Assembly: GCA_024642525.1 (NCBI GenBank)
Contig: JAHEAX010000002.1
Span: forward strand, 124,001 to 188,000
Length of the DNA stretch: 64,000 bases
Direction of reading: 5' to 3'
Origin: Erythrobacteraceae bacterium
GTDB lineage: Bacteria > Pseudomonadota > Alphaproteobacteria > Sphingomonadales > Sphingomonadaceae
The position numbers and the translations under genes are program-made. Positions 16,792 to 25,280 of the stretch are shown here, piece by piece; within the stretch, counting starts at the first letter, position 1, and the number at the start of each line of letters is the position of its first letter. The notes beneath the pieces are model-generated. The model did no database searches. It saw only the letters and a program-made list of their open reading frames with translations, and had not been told where the DNA came from.

Positions 16792-16920
16792 TCTGAGATG
16801 ACCTTCGGCCACCCCACCGTGGCCGGCGCGCGGTACCCACCGGGCCGTGGAAGGCGTCCTGCATCCCTTGGGGCTGCGGGGCGCCTTTGTCGTTGTAATT
16901 GCGGTTTATGGCATCTCGGA
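16792..16920 (+). ncRNA. Candidate structured RNA with a 6S-like closing stem
   Basis: The 306-base gap between the glycine-zipper gene and the lipoprotein gene holds no credible ORF but strong pairing. TCTGAGATG (16792-16800) pairs with CATCTCGGA (16912-16920), with one G-U pair; both arms match the closing stem I recall for E. coli 6S RNA. Inside are a perfect stem CGGCCAC/GTGGCCG (16806-16825) and an imperfect stem AAGGCG/CGCCTT (16851-16887). Two side hairpins are unlike the single long rod of 6S, and the fau/ygfA neighbour common for 6S is absent. It may be a divergent 6S RNA, another sRNA, or the glycine-zipper 3' end. Confidence 0.35.
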
Positions 16921-17053
16921 ACCATTCGCGGCCAAACCATCCCTTAACGGGACAGCGCGGAAATTAACCATCATTGCAAAGGTTTCGTTAACCTCATCAG
17001 CTTGATTTCGTTGTAAGTGACAAAGGCGATCCTGTGCCTTGGTGGAGTTTACA

Positions 17054-17773
17054 ATGAATTTTCGTCCCGTTCTTGCTGCTGCCATTTTTCCTGCGATGCT
17101 GCTTGCCAGCTGTTCCGATGGTGCTGACGATGCTGGCGCGGACGGCGAAATGGACCCTGCATCGCAGGCCGCGCTGAACGATCCGATCATGGTCGATCCT
17201 GATCTTGCCAGCCAGAATGAAGGCAATGCAGCCCTGACCGGCACGACGGACCGTTCGCTTCCGGCAGAACTGAAGACACCTGCGGCCATCCAGTCTGCGC
17301 GGGAAGAGGCAATGGCGCTGGTCGGCGGGAGCGTGAACCTGAAGCCCGCACCCCAGGCCCGCAAGATTACCGGCAATATACCGGAAACCGCAGCCCTAAC
17401 CGCAGCAGCACGCGCGGCAGTTACGCCGGGCGGTGCCAATTGTGCCGAAGCGGCTGAATATTCCGCCGCATGGGCAGCGCGTCTTCCGCTGGCATTTCCT
17501 GTCTATCCGCGTGGCAGCGCGCAGGAAGCAGCAGGGACAGACAAGGGTGCCTGCGCGCTTCGCGTGGTCAACTTCCTGACGCCTGTGCCGCTGGATGATG
17601 TGATGTCATTCTACCATACGCGGGCAAAGGCGGCGGGCTATTCATCCGAACACCTCATCCACGGCGGCGATAATATCGTCAGCGGAACCAAGGGTTCGGC
17701 ATCCTATGTTGTCTATGCCCGGCGGCAGTCCAACGGGCTGACCGAAGTGGATCTCGTTACCAGCGGCAAATAG
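17054..17773 (+). CDS. Predicted lipoprotein of unknown function
   Basis: A 239-residue protein with a lipoprotein signal ending LLASC (C20). The first part of the mature protein is low-complexity and acidic (about 21-60); the rest contains two further cysteines (GANCAEA near 132 and KGACALR near 170) and a C-terminal region beginning FLTPVPLDDVMSFYHTRA that resembles small alpha-beta domains of secreted proteins. The ATG at 17054 follows a GGAG site; an in-frame TTG at 17039 is less likely. It follows the structured intergenic region and converges with astD. Confidence 0.78.
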   Translation: MNFRPVLAAAIFPAMLLASCSDGADDAGADGEMDPASQAALNDPIMVDPDLASQNEGNAALTGTTDRSLPAELKTPAAIQSAREEAMALVGGSVNLKPAPQARKITGNIPETAALTAAARAAVTPGGANCAEAAEYSAAWAARLPLAFPVYPRGSAQEAAGTDKGACALRVVNFLTPVPLDDVMSFYHTRAKAAGYSSEHLIHGGDNIVSGTKGSASYVVYARRQSNGLTEVDLVTSGK

Positions 17774-17776
17774 GCG

Positions 17777-19189
17777 TCAGGTGCTGAAACCGACACCAAC
17801 GCTGGCGCGCGGCTGGTCCATTTCAGTGCTGGCCACAGGATAGGCGCAATAATCCGCCGCATAATATGCTGCCGGACGGTGGTTTCCTGAAAGGCCGATG
17901 CCGCCAAACGGGGCATTGGAAGATGCACCGTTGGTCGGCCTGTTCCAGTTGACGATACCGGCGCGCACATTTGCCCAGAACCGGTCATAATCCTGCGGCG
18001 TGCCGCCAATCAGCGATGCGGACAGGCCAAACCGTGTCCGGTTCGCCTCGGCAATCGCCTGGTCGAGAGTGTCGACCTTGATGACTTGCAGCAAAGGTCC
18101 GAACAGTTCGACATCCGGCCTTTCGGTCATGCTGGTGGTATCGATGATGGCAGGTGTCAGGAAGGGCAGATTTTCATCGGGCCGCGTCATGTGCTTGATC
18201 GCCTTGCCGCCGTTCGACAGCAGGTAGAGGAAACTGTCCATCAGCTGTTCGGCAGCAATATTGTCGATCACCGGCCCCATGAAGGGAGCTGGGTCGCCAA
18301 AGGGTTCACCCACGATTATCCGCTTCGTCAGGCTGCGCAGTTCCTCGATAATCGGGTCATACATGCTCGACGTAATGATCAGCCGGCGCGCAGCCGTGCA
18401 GCGCTGGCCTGCGCTGGTGAAGGCGGATTGCACAATCAGCATGGCCGCATCGGGTATCTTGGGCGTGTCTGTCACCACGATGGGGTTGTTGCCGCCCATT
18501 TCGAGCGCGACAATCTTGCCCGGATTGTTGGCCAGCTTCTTGTTGATGGCAATGCCCGCCTGGGCAGAGCCGGTGAACAGGACCCCGTCGATGCCGCGAT
18601 GTGCGACCAGCGCCTTACCTTCTTCCGGCCCGCCGGGAAGAAACTGCACCACTTCCGGTGAAAAGCCTGCATTGTGGAAGCAGCGGATCAGCATTTCGCC
18701 AACAGCAGGTGTCTTCTCGCTTGGCTTGAAGATGATTACATTGCCCGCGATCAACGCCGGAACGATGTGCCCGTTGGGAAGGTGCGCGGGGAAGTTATAG
18801 GGGCCAAGCACCACCAGCAGGCCGTGCGGCTTGTGGCGCACAGCGGCAGTGCCCTGAAGCGCGCTATCGAATTTTTTCTGTCCTGTGCGTTCGGCATAGG
18901 CGGTGACGGAAATGTCGACCTTGTTGATGACAGTTTCCACCTCGGTCCGGGCTTCCCACAAGGGTTTGCCCGTTTCGCGAGAAATCAGTTCGGCAAAGGG
19001 TTCTGCCTGCTTGCGCACCTCATTGGCGAAGCGGCGGCACAATTCGATGCGGCTGCCCAGCGGCTGTGCTGCCCATGCAGGCCATGCGCGTCTTGCGCGG
19101 CCAACCGCCTGGTCAACATCGCCAGCTTCGCTGCGCCACAGTTCCAGACCGGTTGCCGGTTCGTAGGAGATGATTTCAGTCTGGGACAC
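17777..19189 (-). CDS. astD: Succinylglutamate-semialdehyde dehydrogenase
   Basis: NAD-dependent aldehyde dehydrogenase acting in the arginine succinyltransferase pathway. The 470-residue product has the catalytic cysteine in SAGQRCTAARR (near 285), the general-base glutamate in ALEMGGNNP (near 250) and the AstD-specific C-terminus GNHRPAAYYAADYCAYPVAS. No astA, astB or astE is adjacent, so either the other genes lie elsewhere or it acts on a related semialdehyde. It converges with the lipoprotein gene; selO lies 96 bases upstream. Confidence 0.9.
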   Translation of the reverse strand: MSQTEIISYEPATGLELWRSEAGDVDQAVGRARRAWPAWAAQPLGSRIELCRRFANEVRKQAEPFAELISRETGKPLWEARTEVETVINKVDISVTAYAERTGQKKFDSALQGTAAVRHKPHGLLVVLGPYNFPAHLPNGHIVPALIAGNVIIFKPSEKTPAVGEMLIRCFHNAGFSPEVVQFLPGGPEEGKALVAHRGIDGVLFTGSAQAGIAINKKLANNPGKIVALEMGGNNPIVVTDTPKIPDAAMLIVQSAFTSAGQRCTAARRLIITSSMYDPIIEELRSLTKRIIVGEPFGDPAPFMGPVIDNIAAEQLMDSFLYLLSNGGKAIKHMTRPDENLPFLTPAIIDTTSMTERPDVELFGPLLQVIKVDTLDQAIAEANRTRFGLSASLIGGTPQDYDRFWANVRAGIVNWNRPTNGASSNAPFGGIGLSGNHRPAAYYAADYCAYPVASTEMDQPRASVGVGFST

Positions 19190-19285
19190 TCGGTAGATGC
19201 TTTCTTCTGATCGGGAAAGGACGTCATGACGTCCCCTGATGGTAAAGGCGGTGTTGATTTTCTTCTAATGCGCCCTGCGGGCCGG

Positions 19286-20698
19286 TCAATTATTGCTTGT
19301 GGATGGCTGGCCTGCCGGGGTTGGCGGGGTGCCGAGTGCCGCGCCCAACTGGCGTATTCCGGCAATCTTTTCCTGCAATGGCCCCCAGTCGTCCCGCTGG
19401 TCAATCGCTGACCAGATCGTTTCCACTCCATCAATCAGAATGCTCTGGACGGGGGCGCGATCCCAATAGGCGGAATCGTCTTCCACCGGCGAATATCCTG
19501 CCAGCGCATCTGCCAGGCCGCCCTTGGCATTTCTGCCGCCGCGATGCCTCAGCCAGAATTCCTCAGGTTCCACATCGCTATGGCGCATAGCTGCTTCGCA
19601 GGTGGCAACAAGCTGTGCATCCTTTTCGCTGCCCTGTGGTTTTACGCCCAGCCGCCACGTCCAGCGCCGCGCAATGGCATCCATGTAAAGCGCCCCGAAC
19701 CGTTCCAGCGCGGCAATCAGCGGAGGGGCTTCGGCCACCTGGCGCAGGGCCACGGCCAATTGCCCGCAATTCCAGTGGAGCGCCTCGGGCTGGCGGCCAA
19801 AAGCATAAAGGCCCTGCTGGTCAAAATAGGCTGCGGTGAAGCTCGCATCCCATTTAGGCAGCCAGCGCCACGGGCCATAATCGAAGCTTTCGCCCGAGAT
19901 ATTCATATTATCGGTATTGAGCACGCCGTGGACAAACCCTGCGACCATCCAGCTGGCGGCAAGGTCTGCCATGCGTTCCACCACTTGGTGCAGCAGGCGA
20001 ACGGCAGGCTCATCAGCGCCCGGCGCACCGGCAGGTGGGGGCGGGCCGGGATAGTTTTGCAGGCAATAATCGACCAGCGCAGCCATATGTTCAGGTTCTT
20101 CAAGCAAAGCCAGCCGCTGGAAAGTGCCGATCCTGATATGACCGTGGCTGAGGCGGACCATCACTGCCGAACGTGTTGGCGAAGGTTCGTCACCGCGCCA
20201 TAATTCCTCGCCCGTTTCCACCACTGACAGGGTCTTGGAGGTATAGACACCCTGTGCTTCGAGCATTTCGGTCGCGAGGATTTCGCGCACAGCCCCCTTC
20301 AGCGTCAGCCGCCCGTCACCTGCGCGGCTGTACGGCGTTGTGCCTGAACCCTTGGTGCCGCAATCCAGCAGGCGGTTGTCGCCATCGCGGATCTGGGCAT
20401 GGAGGAATCCGCGTCCGTCGCCGATTTCAGGATTATACACGCGGAACTGGTGGCCATGATATTTGAGGGCCAGCGGCTGCGGCAGATTGTCCGGCAATGG
20501 CTCGAATCGGCCAAAATGGCTGAGCCATTCCTTGTCATTCAACGCGCTCAGCCCGACTGCGGCAGCCCACCGGTCATTGCGATAGCGCAGGGTATTGGCC
20601 GGAAAATCAGCGGCAGACACGGGTGATGCCAGCCAATCTGCCAATTCCAGAATTACCGGATCAGCACGATAGGCTGCGGGTTGCGGTTCTGCTCGCAT
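19286..20698 (-). CDS. selO: SelO (YdiU) family protein AMPylase, without the C-terminal cysteine
   Basis: Pseudokinase-fold enzyme that transfers AMP to protein hydroxyl groups and links to redox stress. The family signature GDGRGFLHAQI near 92-105, the GVLNTDNMNISGESFDYGPW metal and base region near 250-270, and length 470 support SelO. Typical SelO proteins end with a conserved Cys or Sec that forms a regulatory disulfide; this one ends in a Gly/Pro/Ser/Asn-rich tail with no cysteine. It may therefore lack that control. It precedes astD on the same strand. Confidence 0.9.
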   Translation of the reverse strand: MRAEPQPAAYRADPVILELADWLASPVSAADFPANTLRYRNDRWAAAVGLSALNDKEWLSHFGRFEPLPDNLPQPLALKYHGHQFRVYNPEIGDGRGFLHAQIRDGDNRLLDCGTKGSGTTPYSRAGDGRLTLKGAVREILATEMLEAQGVYTSKTLSVVETGEELWRGDEPSPTRSAVMVRLSHGHIRIGTFQRLALLEEPEHMAALVDYCLQNYPGPPPPAGAPGADEPAVRLLHQVVERMADLAASWMVAGFVHGVLNTDNMNISGESFDYGPWRWLPKWDASFTAAYFDQQGLYAFGRQPEALHWNCGQLAVALRQVAEAPPLIAALERFGALYMDAIARRWTWRLGVKPQGSEKDAQLVATCEAAMRHSDVEPEEFWLRHRGGRNAKGGLADALAGYSPVEDDSAYWDRAPVQSILIDGVETIWSAIDQRDDWGPLQEKIAGIRQLGAALGTPPTPAGQPSTSNN

Positions 20699-20822
20699 AC
20701 AGCGATAGTGGGGATGCGCGGGCAGCTTCGCAATAGCTCATCAGCCGGTCTTTCGATCTGCGGGCATATTGCAGCGGGCCAGCGCATATTGGGCAGACAT
20801 GACAGGGAAGCGCAGCGCGCCG

Positions 20823-21695
20823 ATGGATTCAGCTTTTGATGACCGTTTCTGGCAAAGCCCGGACGGCCTGAGCCTGCATTTTCGTGATTATCCAGCTGGC
20901 GAAAGTGCGCCTTCTGGCCGGCCACCGGTGATGTGCCTGCACGGGCTGACCAGAAATGCGCGGGATTTTGCCCATCTGGCCGACCGGCTGTCAGGCGAAT
21001 GGCGGGTGATCGTGCCTGAAATGCGCGGCCGCGGCGAAAGCGAATATGCCAAGGATTCCATGACATACAATCCGCTGACCTATGTGGCGGATGTGGAGGC
21101 GCTGCTGGCACAGGAAGGCATTGACCGCTTTGTTGCCATCGGCACTTCGCTGGGCGGTTTGATGACCATGCTGCTGGCAGCCAAGGACCCCACGCGGATT
21201 GCAGGGGCGCTGCTCAACGACATCGGGCCTGTAGTAAATCCGGATGGTATCGACCGGATAAGGGAATATGTGGGGCAGGGCCGCAGCTACCCCAGCTGGA
21301 TGCACGCGGCGCGCGCCATGCAGGAAATGCACGGCGGAGCGCACCCCGGCTACGGCATTGAAGATTGGCTCGAAATGGCCAAGCGCTGCCTGGTTCTGCA
21401 GCAGAACGGCCGGATCGGATATGATTACGATATGAATATTGCAGAGCCTTTCCAGCAGGATGAAGGCGCGGCGCCGCCCGACCTGTGGCCTGCATTCGAA
21501 GCCCTGGCCAACGTGCCGCTGACATTGCTGCGAGGCGAATTGTCCGATCTGCTGACAGCAGAAACCCTTGCAGAAATGCAGCGCCGCATTCCGGCGGCAG
21601 ATGCCGTCACTGTGCCGGGCGTGGGCCATGCGCCGATGCTGGACGAACCTGAAGCTGGTGCCGCCATCGACCGGTTGCTGGCCAGAATCGCGTGA
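20823..21695 (+). CDS. Alpha/beta hydrolase
   Basis: A 290-residue alpha/beta hydrolase. It has the oxyanion HG motif (residues 40-41), the nucleophile elbow GTSLGG with S109 and the catalytic histidine in GVGHAPML near 265. The substrate is unknown; it resembles esterases of the same general family as haloalkane dehalogenases and peroxidases but lacks residues that would assign it. Starts at 20769 (TTG) or 20799 (ATG) are possible. It is divergent from selO and is followed 39 bases later by a glycosyltransferase on the same strand. Confidence 0.87.
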   Translation: MDSAFDDRFWQSPDGLSLHFRDYPAGESAPSGRPPVMCLHGLTRNARDFAHLADRLSGEWRVIVPEMRGRGESEYAKDSMTYNPLTYVADVEALLAQEGIDRFVAIGTSLGGLMTMLLAAKDPTRIAGALLNDIGPVVNPDGIDRIREYVGQGRSYPSWMHAARAMQEMHGGAHPGYGIEDWLEMAKRCLVLQQNGRIGYDYDMNIAEPFQQDEGAAPPDLWPAFEALANVPLTLLRGELSDLLTAETLAEMQRRIPAADAVTVPGVGHAPMLDEPEAGAAIDRLLARIA

Positions 21696-21734
21696 GAATC
21701 CGTCAGTGACATCAGGTTTACTGGGGGTGCCCCG

Positions 21735-22886
21735 ATGACCCGCCAAAAGGACGGCGCGCCGCATATATTGCATCTGCATTCGACATTTGCGGCAGGCGGC
21801 AAGGAATTGCGCAGCGTCCGGCTGATCAATGCCTTCGGGCCAGCTGTGCGCCACTCCATCGTTTCGGCAACGCCAGACAGAATGGAAGCAGCGCAGCAGA
21901 TATTACGCCAGATTCCAGTATCATACCCAACTGACTTTCCATCACTTCAAGGGTCGCCAACTCCTGGCCGGTTGCAGAAACTGGCGCGCGCGATGGCACC
22001 TTTTGATCTGGTGCTGACGTATAATTGGGGCGCGATCGACGCGGTCATGGCGCATACGCTGTTTGGCGAAGCAATGAAGCTGCCGCCGCTCATCCATCAT
22101 GAAGACGGTTTTAACGAAGACGAATTCAAGCGCCTGAAAAAGCGTCGGAACTGGTATCGCCGTATTGCACTTGGCAGGTCTTCGGGGCTGGTTGTTCCTT
22201 CGGAGAAACTGGAAGAAATTGCCCTTGTCGCCTGGGAACAGCCGCTCGGCCGGGTCAAGCGCATTGCCAACGGCATCGACACGAAGGCATTTGCCAGGAA
22301 ACCGCGCCCCGATGCCTTGCGCGGGGTGGTGAAGCGCAAGGGTGAATATTGGGTCGGCACGATGGCTGGCCTGCGGACGGTCAAGAATTTGCCCCGTATG
22401 GTGCGCGCCTTTGCTGCCCTGCCCGGAGAATGGCAACTGGTCATCGTAGGCGAAGGGCCGGAAGAAGACGCGATCCGCGCAGAGGCTGACCGGCTTGAAA
22501 TCGGCCACCGCCTGCACATGCCCGGCTTCGTGCCGGACCCTGCGCGCTATGTCGGGCTGTTCGACATTTTTGCGCTGTCGTCCGATAGCGAACAATTCCC
22601 CATTTCCGTGGTGGAAGCGATGGCCGCTGGTTTGCCAGTGGTTGCGCCTGCCGTCGGCGACATTGCCGACATGGTGTCAGAACCCAATCAGCCGCTGATT
22701 ACCCGGCCAGGTGACGAAGGTGGATTGGCCGATTCCCTCATGGCCCTTGCCCGAACACCGGCTTTGAGGGCGGAAACCGGGCAGGCCAACAGGGAAAAGG
22801 CCCGGGCGCAATTCGATGAGAAAAAGATGATTGACACCTATCGCAGGCTGTATTCTTCCGCGATGGGTCGTGACAGGCTGGCATAA
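21735..22886 (+). CDS. GT4-family glycosyltransferase
   Basis: A 383-residue GT-B fold glycosyltransferase. The N-terminal domain contains the sugar-acceptor HSTFAAGGKE loop, and the C-terminal nucleotide-sugar domain has the WVGTMAGLRTVKN and SSDSEQFPISVVEAMAAG segments (near 290-306), the second holding the E..EAMA signature of family 4. Donor and acceptor cannot be assigned. No polysaccharide cluster surrounds it. A second GT4-like gene at 60833-62038 is unrelated by position. Confidence 0.9.
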   Translation: MTRQKDGAPHILHLHSTFAAGGKELRSVRLINAFGPAVRHSIVSATPDRMEAAQQILRQIPVSYPTDFPSLQGSPTPGRLQKLARAMAPFDLVLTYNWGAIDAVMAHTLFGEAMKLPPLIHHEDGFNEDEFKRLKKRRNWYRRIALGRSSGLVVPSEKLEEIALVAWEQPLGRVKRIANGIDTKAFARKPRPDALRGVVKRKGEYWVGTMAGLRTVKNLPRMVRAFAALPGEWQLVIVGEGPEEDAIRAEADRLEIGHRLHMPGFVPDPARYVGLFDIFALSSDSEQFPISVVEAMAAGLPVVAPAVGDIADMVSEPNQPLITRPGDEGGLADSLMALARTPALRAETGQANREKARAQFDEKKMIDTYRRLYSSAMGRDRLA

Positions 22887-23035
22887 AGCGCCAAATTCCG
22901 CTTCACCGCGCGTTCACGCGTCGGGGGACAGGCAGGCAAACACCAATTGCATACTGATGCCCATCGGCTAAAGACCCGAACCTTGATATTTTTCGTAATT
23001 TGCAAAGGCCCTCCGATGGCCGAGAGACTGTAAAA

Positions 23036-23827
23036 GTGGCCCTGAGACCAACAAATCCGAACTCCCCTGCTGCAACCGACAAGAAAGCCGAACGTCAGGC
23101 CGCGTCCGAGGACGTTCTTCTGCGCGAAGTCGACGATGCGGTGCGCCAGGACCAATATGCCAATTTCGCCAGCACCTACGGCAAGCCGCTGATTGGCGCG
23201 CTTGTGCTCGGCCTCGCGGCATTTGGCGGCTATCTCTATTGGGAAAAGCAGAACGAAGCGGACCTCGAAGCGCGTTCTGAAACGCTGGTGGGCGCGCTTG
23301 ACCAAGTCGAAGCGGGTAATCTGGACACAGGTTCCACCACGCTCGACCCGCTGCTTGCCGACAAGGAAGCGGGCATCCGCACCGCAGCGAAGATGCTGAA
23401 GGCCGGCATTGCGATGGAACAGGGCAAGACGCAGCAGGCAGCTGCACTGTTCGCTGCTGTTTCTGCTGATGGCGATGCGCCACAGGTCATGCGCGATCTT
23501 GCCACCATTCGCGAAATTGCCGCCACTTACGACAGCCGCAAGCCGGCAGACGTGATTGCGAAGCTGAAACCATTTGCCGTTCCTGGCCACGCCTTCTTTG
23601 GCAGTGCGGGTGAAATGGTTGCCATGGCATATCTTGAACAGGGCAAGCGTGCAGAAGCTGGCACCTTGTTTGCCGCAATCGCCAAGGATGAAAAAGTACC
23701 CGACGGATTGCGCTCCCGCTCGCGCCAGATGGCTGGTCTGTTGGGTGTCGATGCGATCGAGGATGTCGACAAGGTTCTGGAAGAACTGGCCGTACCTGGC
23801 AATGAAGCTGCAGAAGCAGCGGAATAA
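23036..23827 (+). CDS. yfgM: YfgM-like TPR membrane protein (BamB-associated)
   Basis: A 263-residue inner-membrane protein with a cytoplasmic N-terminus (1-48), one membrane helix (about 50-69) and a periplasmic TPR-like helical domain (80-250), the layout of YfgM, which links the SecYEG translocon to periplasmic chaperones. The GTG at 23036 is chosen because it begins MALRPTNPNS as in related proteins; the frame is open upstream to a TTG at 23000. It lies 21 bases before bamB, as in the E. coli yfgM-bamB pair. Confidence 0.87.
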   Translation: MALRPTNPNSPAATDKKAERQAASEDVLLREVDDAVRQDQYANFASTYGKPLIGALVLGLAAFGGYLYWEKQNEADLEARSETLVGALDQVEAGNLDTGSTTLDPLLADKEAGIRTAAKMLKAGIAMEQGKTQQAAALFAAVSADGDAPQVMRDLATIREIAATYDSRKPADVIAKLKPFAVPGHAFFGSAGEMVAMAYLEQGKRAEAGTLFAAIAKDEKVPDGLRSRSRQMAGLLGVDAIEDVDKVLEELAVPGNEAAEAAE

Positions 23828-23848
23828 ATTTCGAGGATATCTGACCCG

Positions 23849-25198
23849 ATGAACGGCAAATACCTATCGCAAATCGCCCGCACCACGCTGGTCGTGGTCA
23901 TGGCAGCGAGCCTTACTGCATGTGGCGGGGGCCTGTTCGGAAAGAAGGGACCAAAGACCACACCGACAGTGGGTGACCGCGTTCCGGTGCTTTCCCGCAT
24001 CGAAAGCGGCGCGCAGGTCGATCCTGCTCTTGCGGGTGTTTCCGTTGTCCTTCCGCCGACAGTGGCCAATACCGAATGGGCGCAGGCAGGCGGCACCGCC
24101 AGCAAGTCCTATGGTCATCTCGCATTGGGCGACAATCTTTCGCAGGCATGGACCGCGTCGGTGGCAGGCTCCACTAATCGGCGCCGCTTGGCATCCTCGC
24201 CCGTTATTGGCGGCGGCATGGTCATCGCGGTTGGCACAGACGGTGTCGTGAATGCGTTTGACGAACAGAGCGGCGCGCGCCGCTGGACCTACCAGATGAA
24301 GGTCGATGACGATCTGGCCAGTTCCGCATTTGGCGGCGGTGCCAGCTATTCGGCAGGCCGTGTCTATGCCACCAATGGTGTTGGCGAAGTTGCCGCCATC
24401 GATGCAACCACCGGCGCTGAAATCTGGAAAGTTAAGCCTGCAGGCCCGCTGCGCGGTTCGCCAACCATTGCATTCAACGCTGTGTTCGTAATGACGCAGG
24501 ACAACCAGATCCTCTCGCTTTCGACCGCAGACGGTTCCAGCCAGTGGCAGGAATCAGGCTCCAGCGCGCAGGCAGGCGTGTTCGGCGTTGCGGCCCCCGC
24601 AGCAGCGCAGGGCACCGTCATCGCCGGTTACAGCTCGGGCGAACTTTCAGCCTATCGTTATGAAAATGGCAGGACGCTGTGGGCCGACGCACTTTCGCGC
24701 ACGTCGATTTCCACCGAAGTGGGCGCGCTGACTGACATTGATGCCGACCCGATTATTGATCAAGGCCGCGTCTATGCGCTGGGGCAGGGCGGACGCATGG
24801 CTGCCTATGAACTGGTCACCGGCCAGCGCATCTGGGAACTGAACCTTGCCGGTATTTCCACCCCTGCGATTGCCGGTGAATGGATTTTCACGCTAACCGA
24901 CGATGCCCGCCTGCTGGCCATTGCCCGCGCTACGGGCAAGGTGCGCTGGATTACCCAGCTTGAACGGTACCGCGATGAAGAGGACAAGAAGGGCCCGATT
25001 TTCTGGAACGGACCTGTTCTTGCGGGTAACCAGCTGTGGATCACCAACACTGAAGGCAAGATTTACCGTGTCAGCGTTGGCGAAGGCTCTTCCAGCCTTT
25101 ACCGCGATCTGAAGACGGAAATCTCGCTGGCACCCGTGGTGGCCAATAATACGCTGTTCCTGCTGGATGATGATGGCGTTATTCACGCCTATCGCTGA
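23849..25198 (+). CDS. bamB: Outer membrane protein assembly factor BamB
   Basis: Lipoprotein scaffold of the BAM complex that folds outer-membrane proteins. The signal peptide ends SLTAC (C25), and the mature part forms an eight-bladed beta propeller with PQQ-like repeats, seen as recurring WTYQMKV, IWKVKP, WQESG and IWELNL segments. Length is 449 residues, longer than E. coli BamB (392) because of an extra N-terminal linker and loops. It follows yfgM; the der gene that follows in E. coli is not present here. Confidence 0.93.
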   Translation: MNGKYLSQIARTTLVVVMAASLTACGGGLFGKKGPKTTPTVGDRVPVLSRIESGAQVDPALAGVSVVLPPTVANTEWAQAGGTASKSYGHLALGDNLSQAWTASVAGSTNRRRLASSPVIGGGMVIAVGTDGVVNAFDEQSGARRWTYQMKVDDDLASSAFGGGASYSAGRVYATNGVGEVAAIDATTGAEIWKVKPAGPLRGSPTIAFNAVFVMTQDNQILSLSTADGSSQWQESGSSAQAGVFGVAAPAAAQGTVIAGYSSGELSAYRYENGRTLWADALSRTSISTEVGALTDIDADPIIDQGRVYALGQGGRMAAYELVTGQRIWELNLAGISTPAIAGEWIFTLTDDARLLAIARATGKVRWITQLERYRDEEDKKGPIFWNGPVLAGNQLWITNTEGKIYRVSVGEGSSSLYRDLKTEISLAPVVANNTLFLLDDDGVIHAYR

Positions 25199-25208
25199 TT
25201 TTATCCGG

Positions 25209-25221
25209 CAGGCGCTGCCTG
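25209..25221 (+). terminator. Weak terminator-like hairpin after bamB
   Basis: A short inverted repeat CAGGC-GCT-GCCTG at 25209-25221, followed by the T-rich TTCTTTTCTG, lies 11 bases after the bamB stop. The stem is only 5 bp, so it would be a weak terminator at best. Confidence 0.3.
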
Positions 25222-25280
25222 TTCTTTTCTGCATCGCTGCCTTACCGCAGTTTTAACCCTTTTGGGCTAATCGGGCGGGC

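Noticed and set aside
16943-16995. Several TTAAC half-sites resembling CtrA sites ahead of the lipoprotein gene
   Set aside because: The spacing is not TTAA-N7-TTAA in any pair, so a functional CtrA box is not supported.
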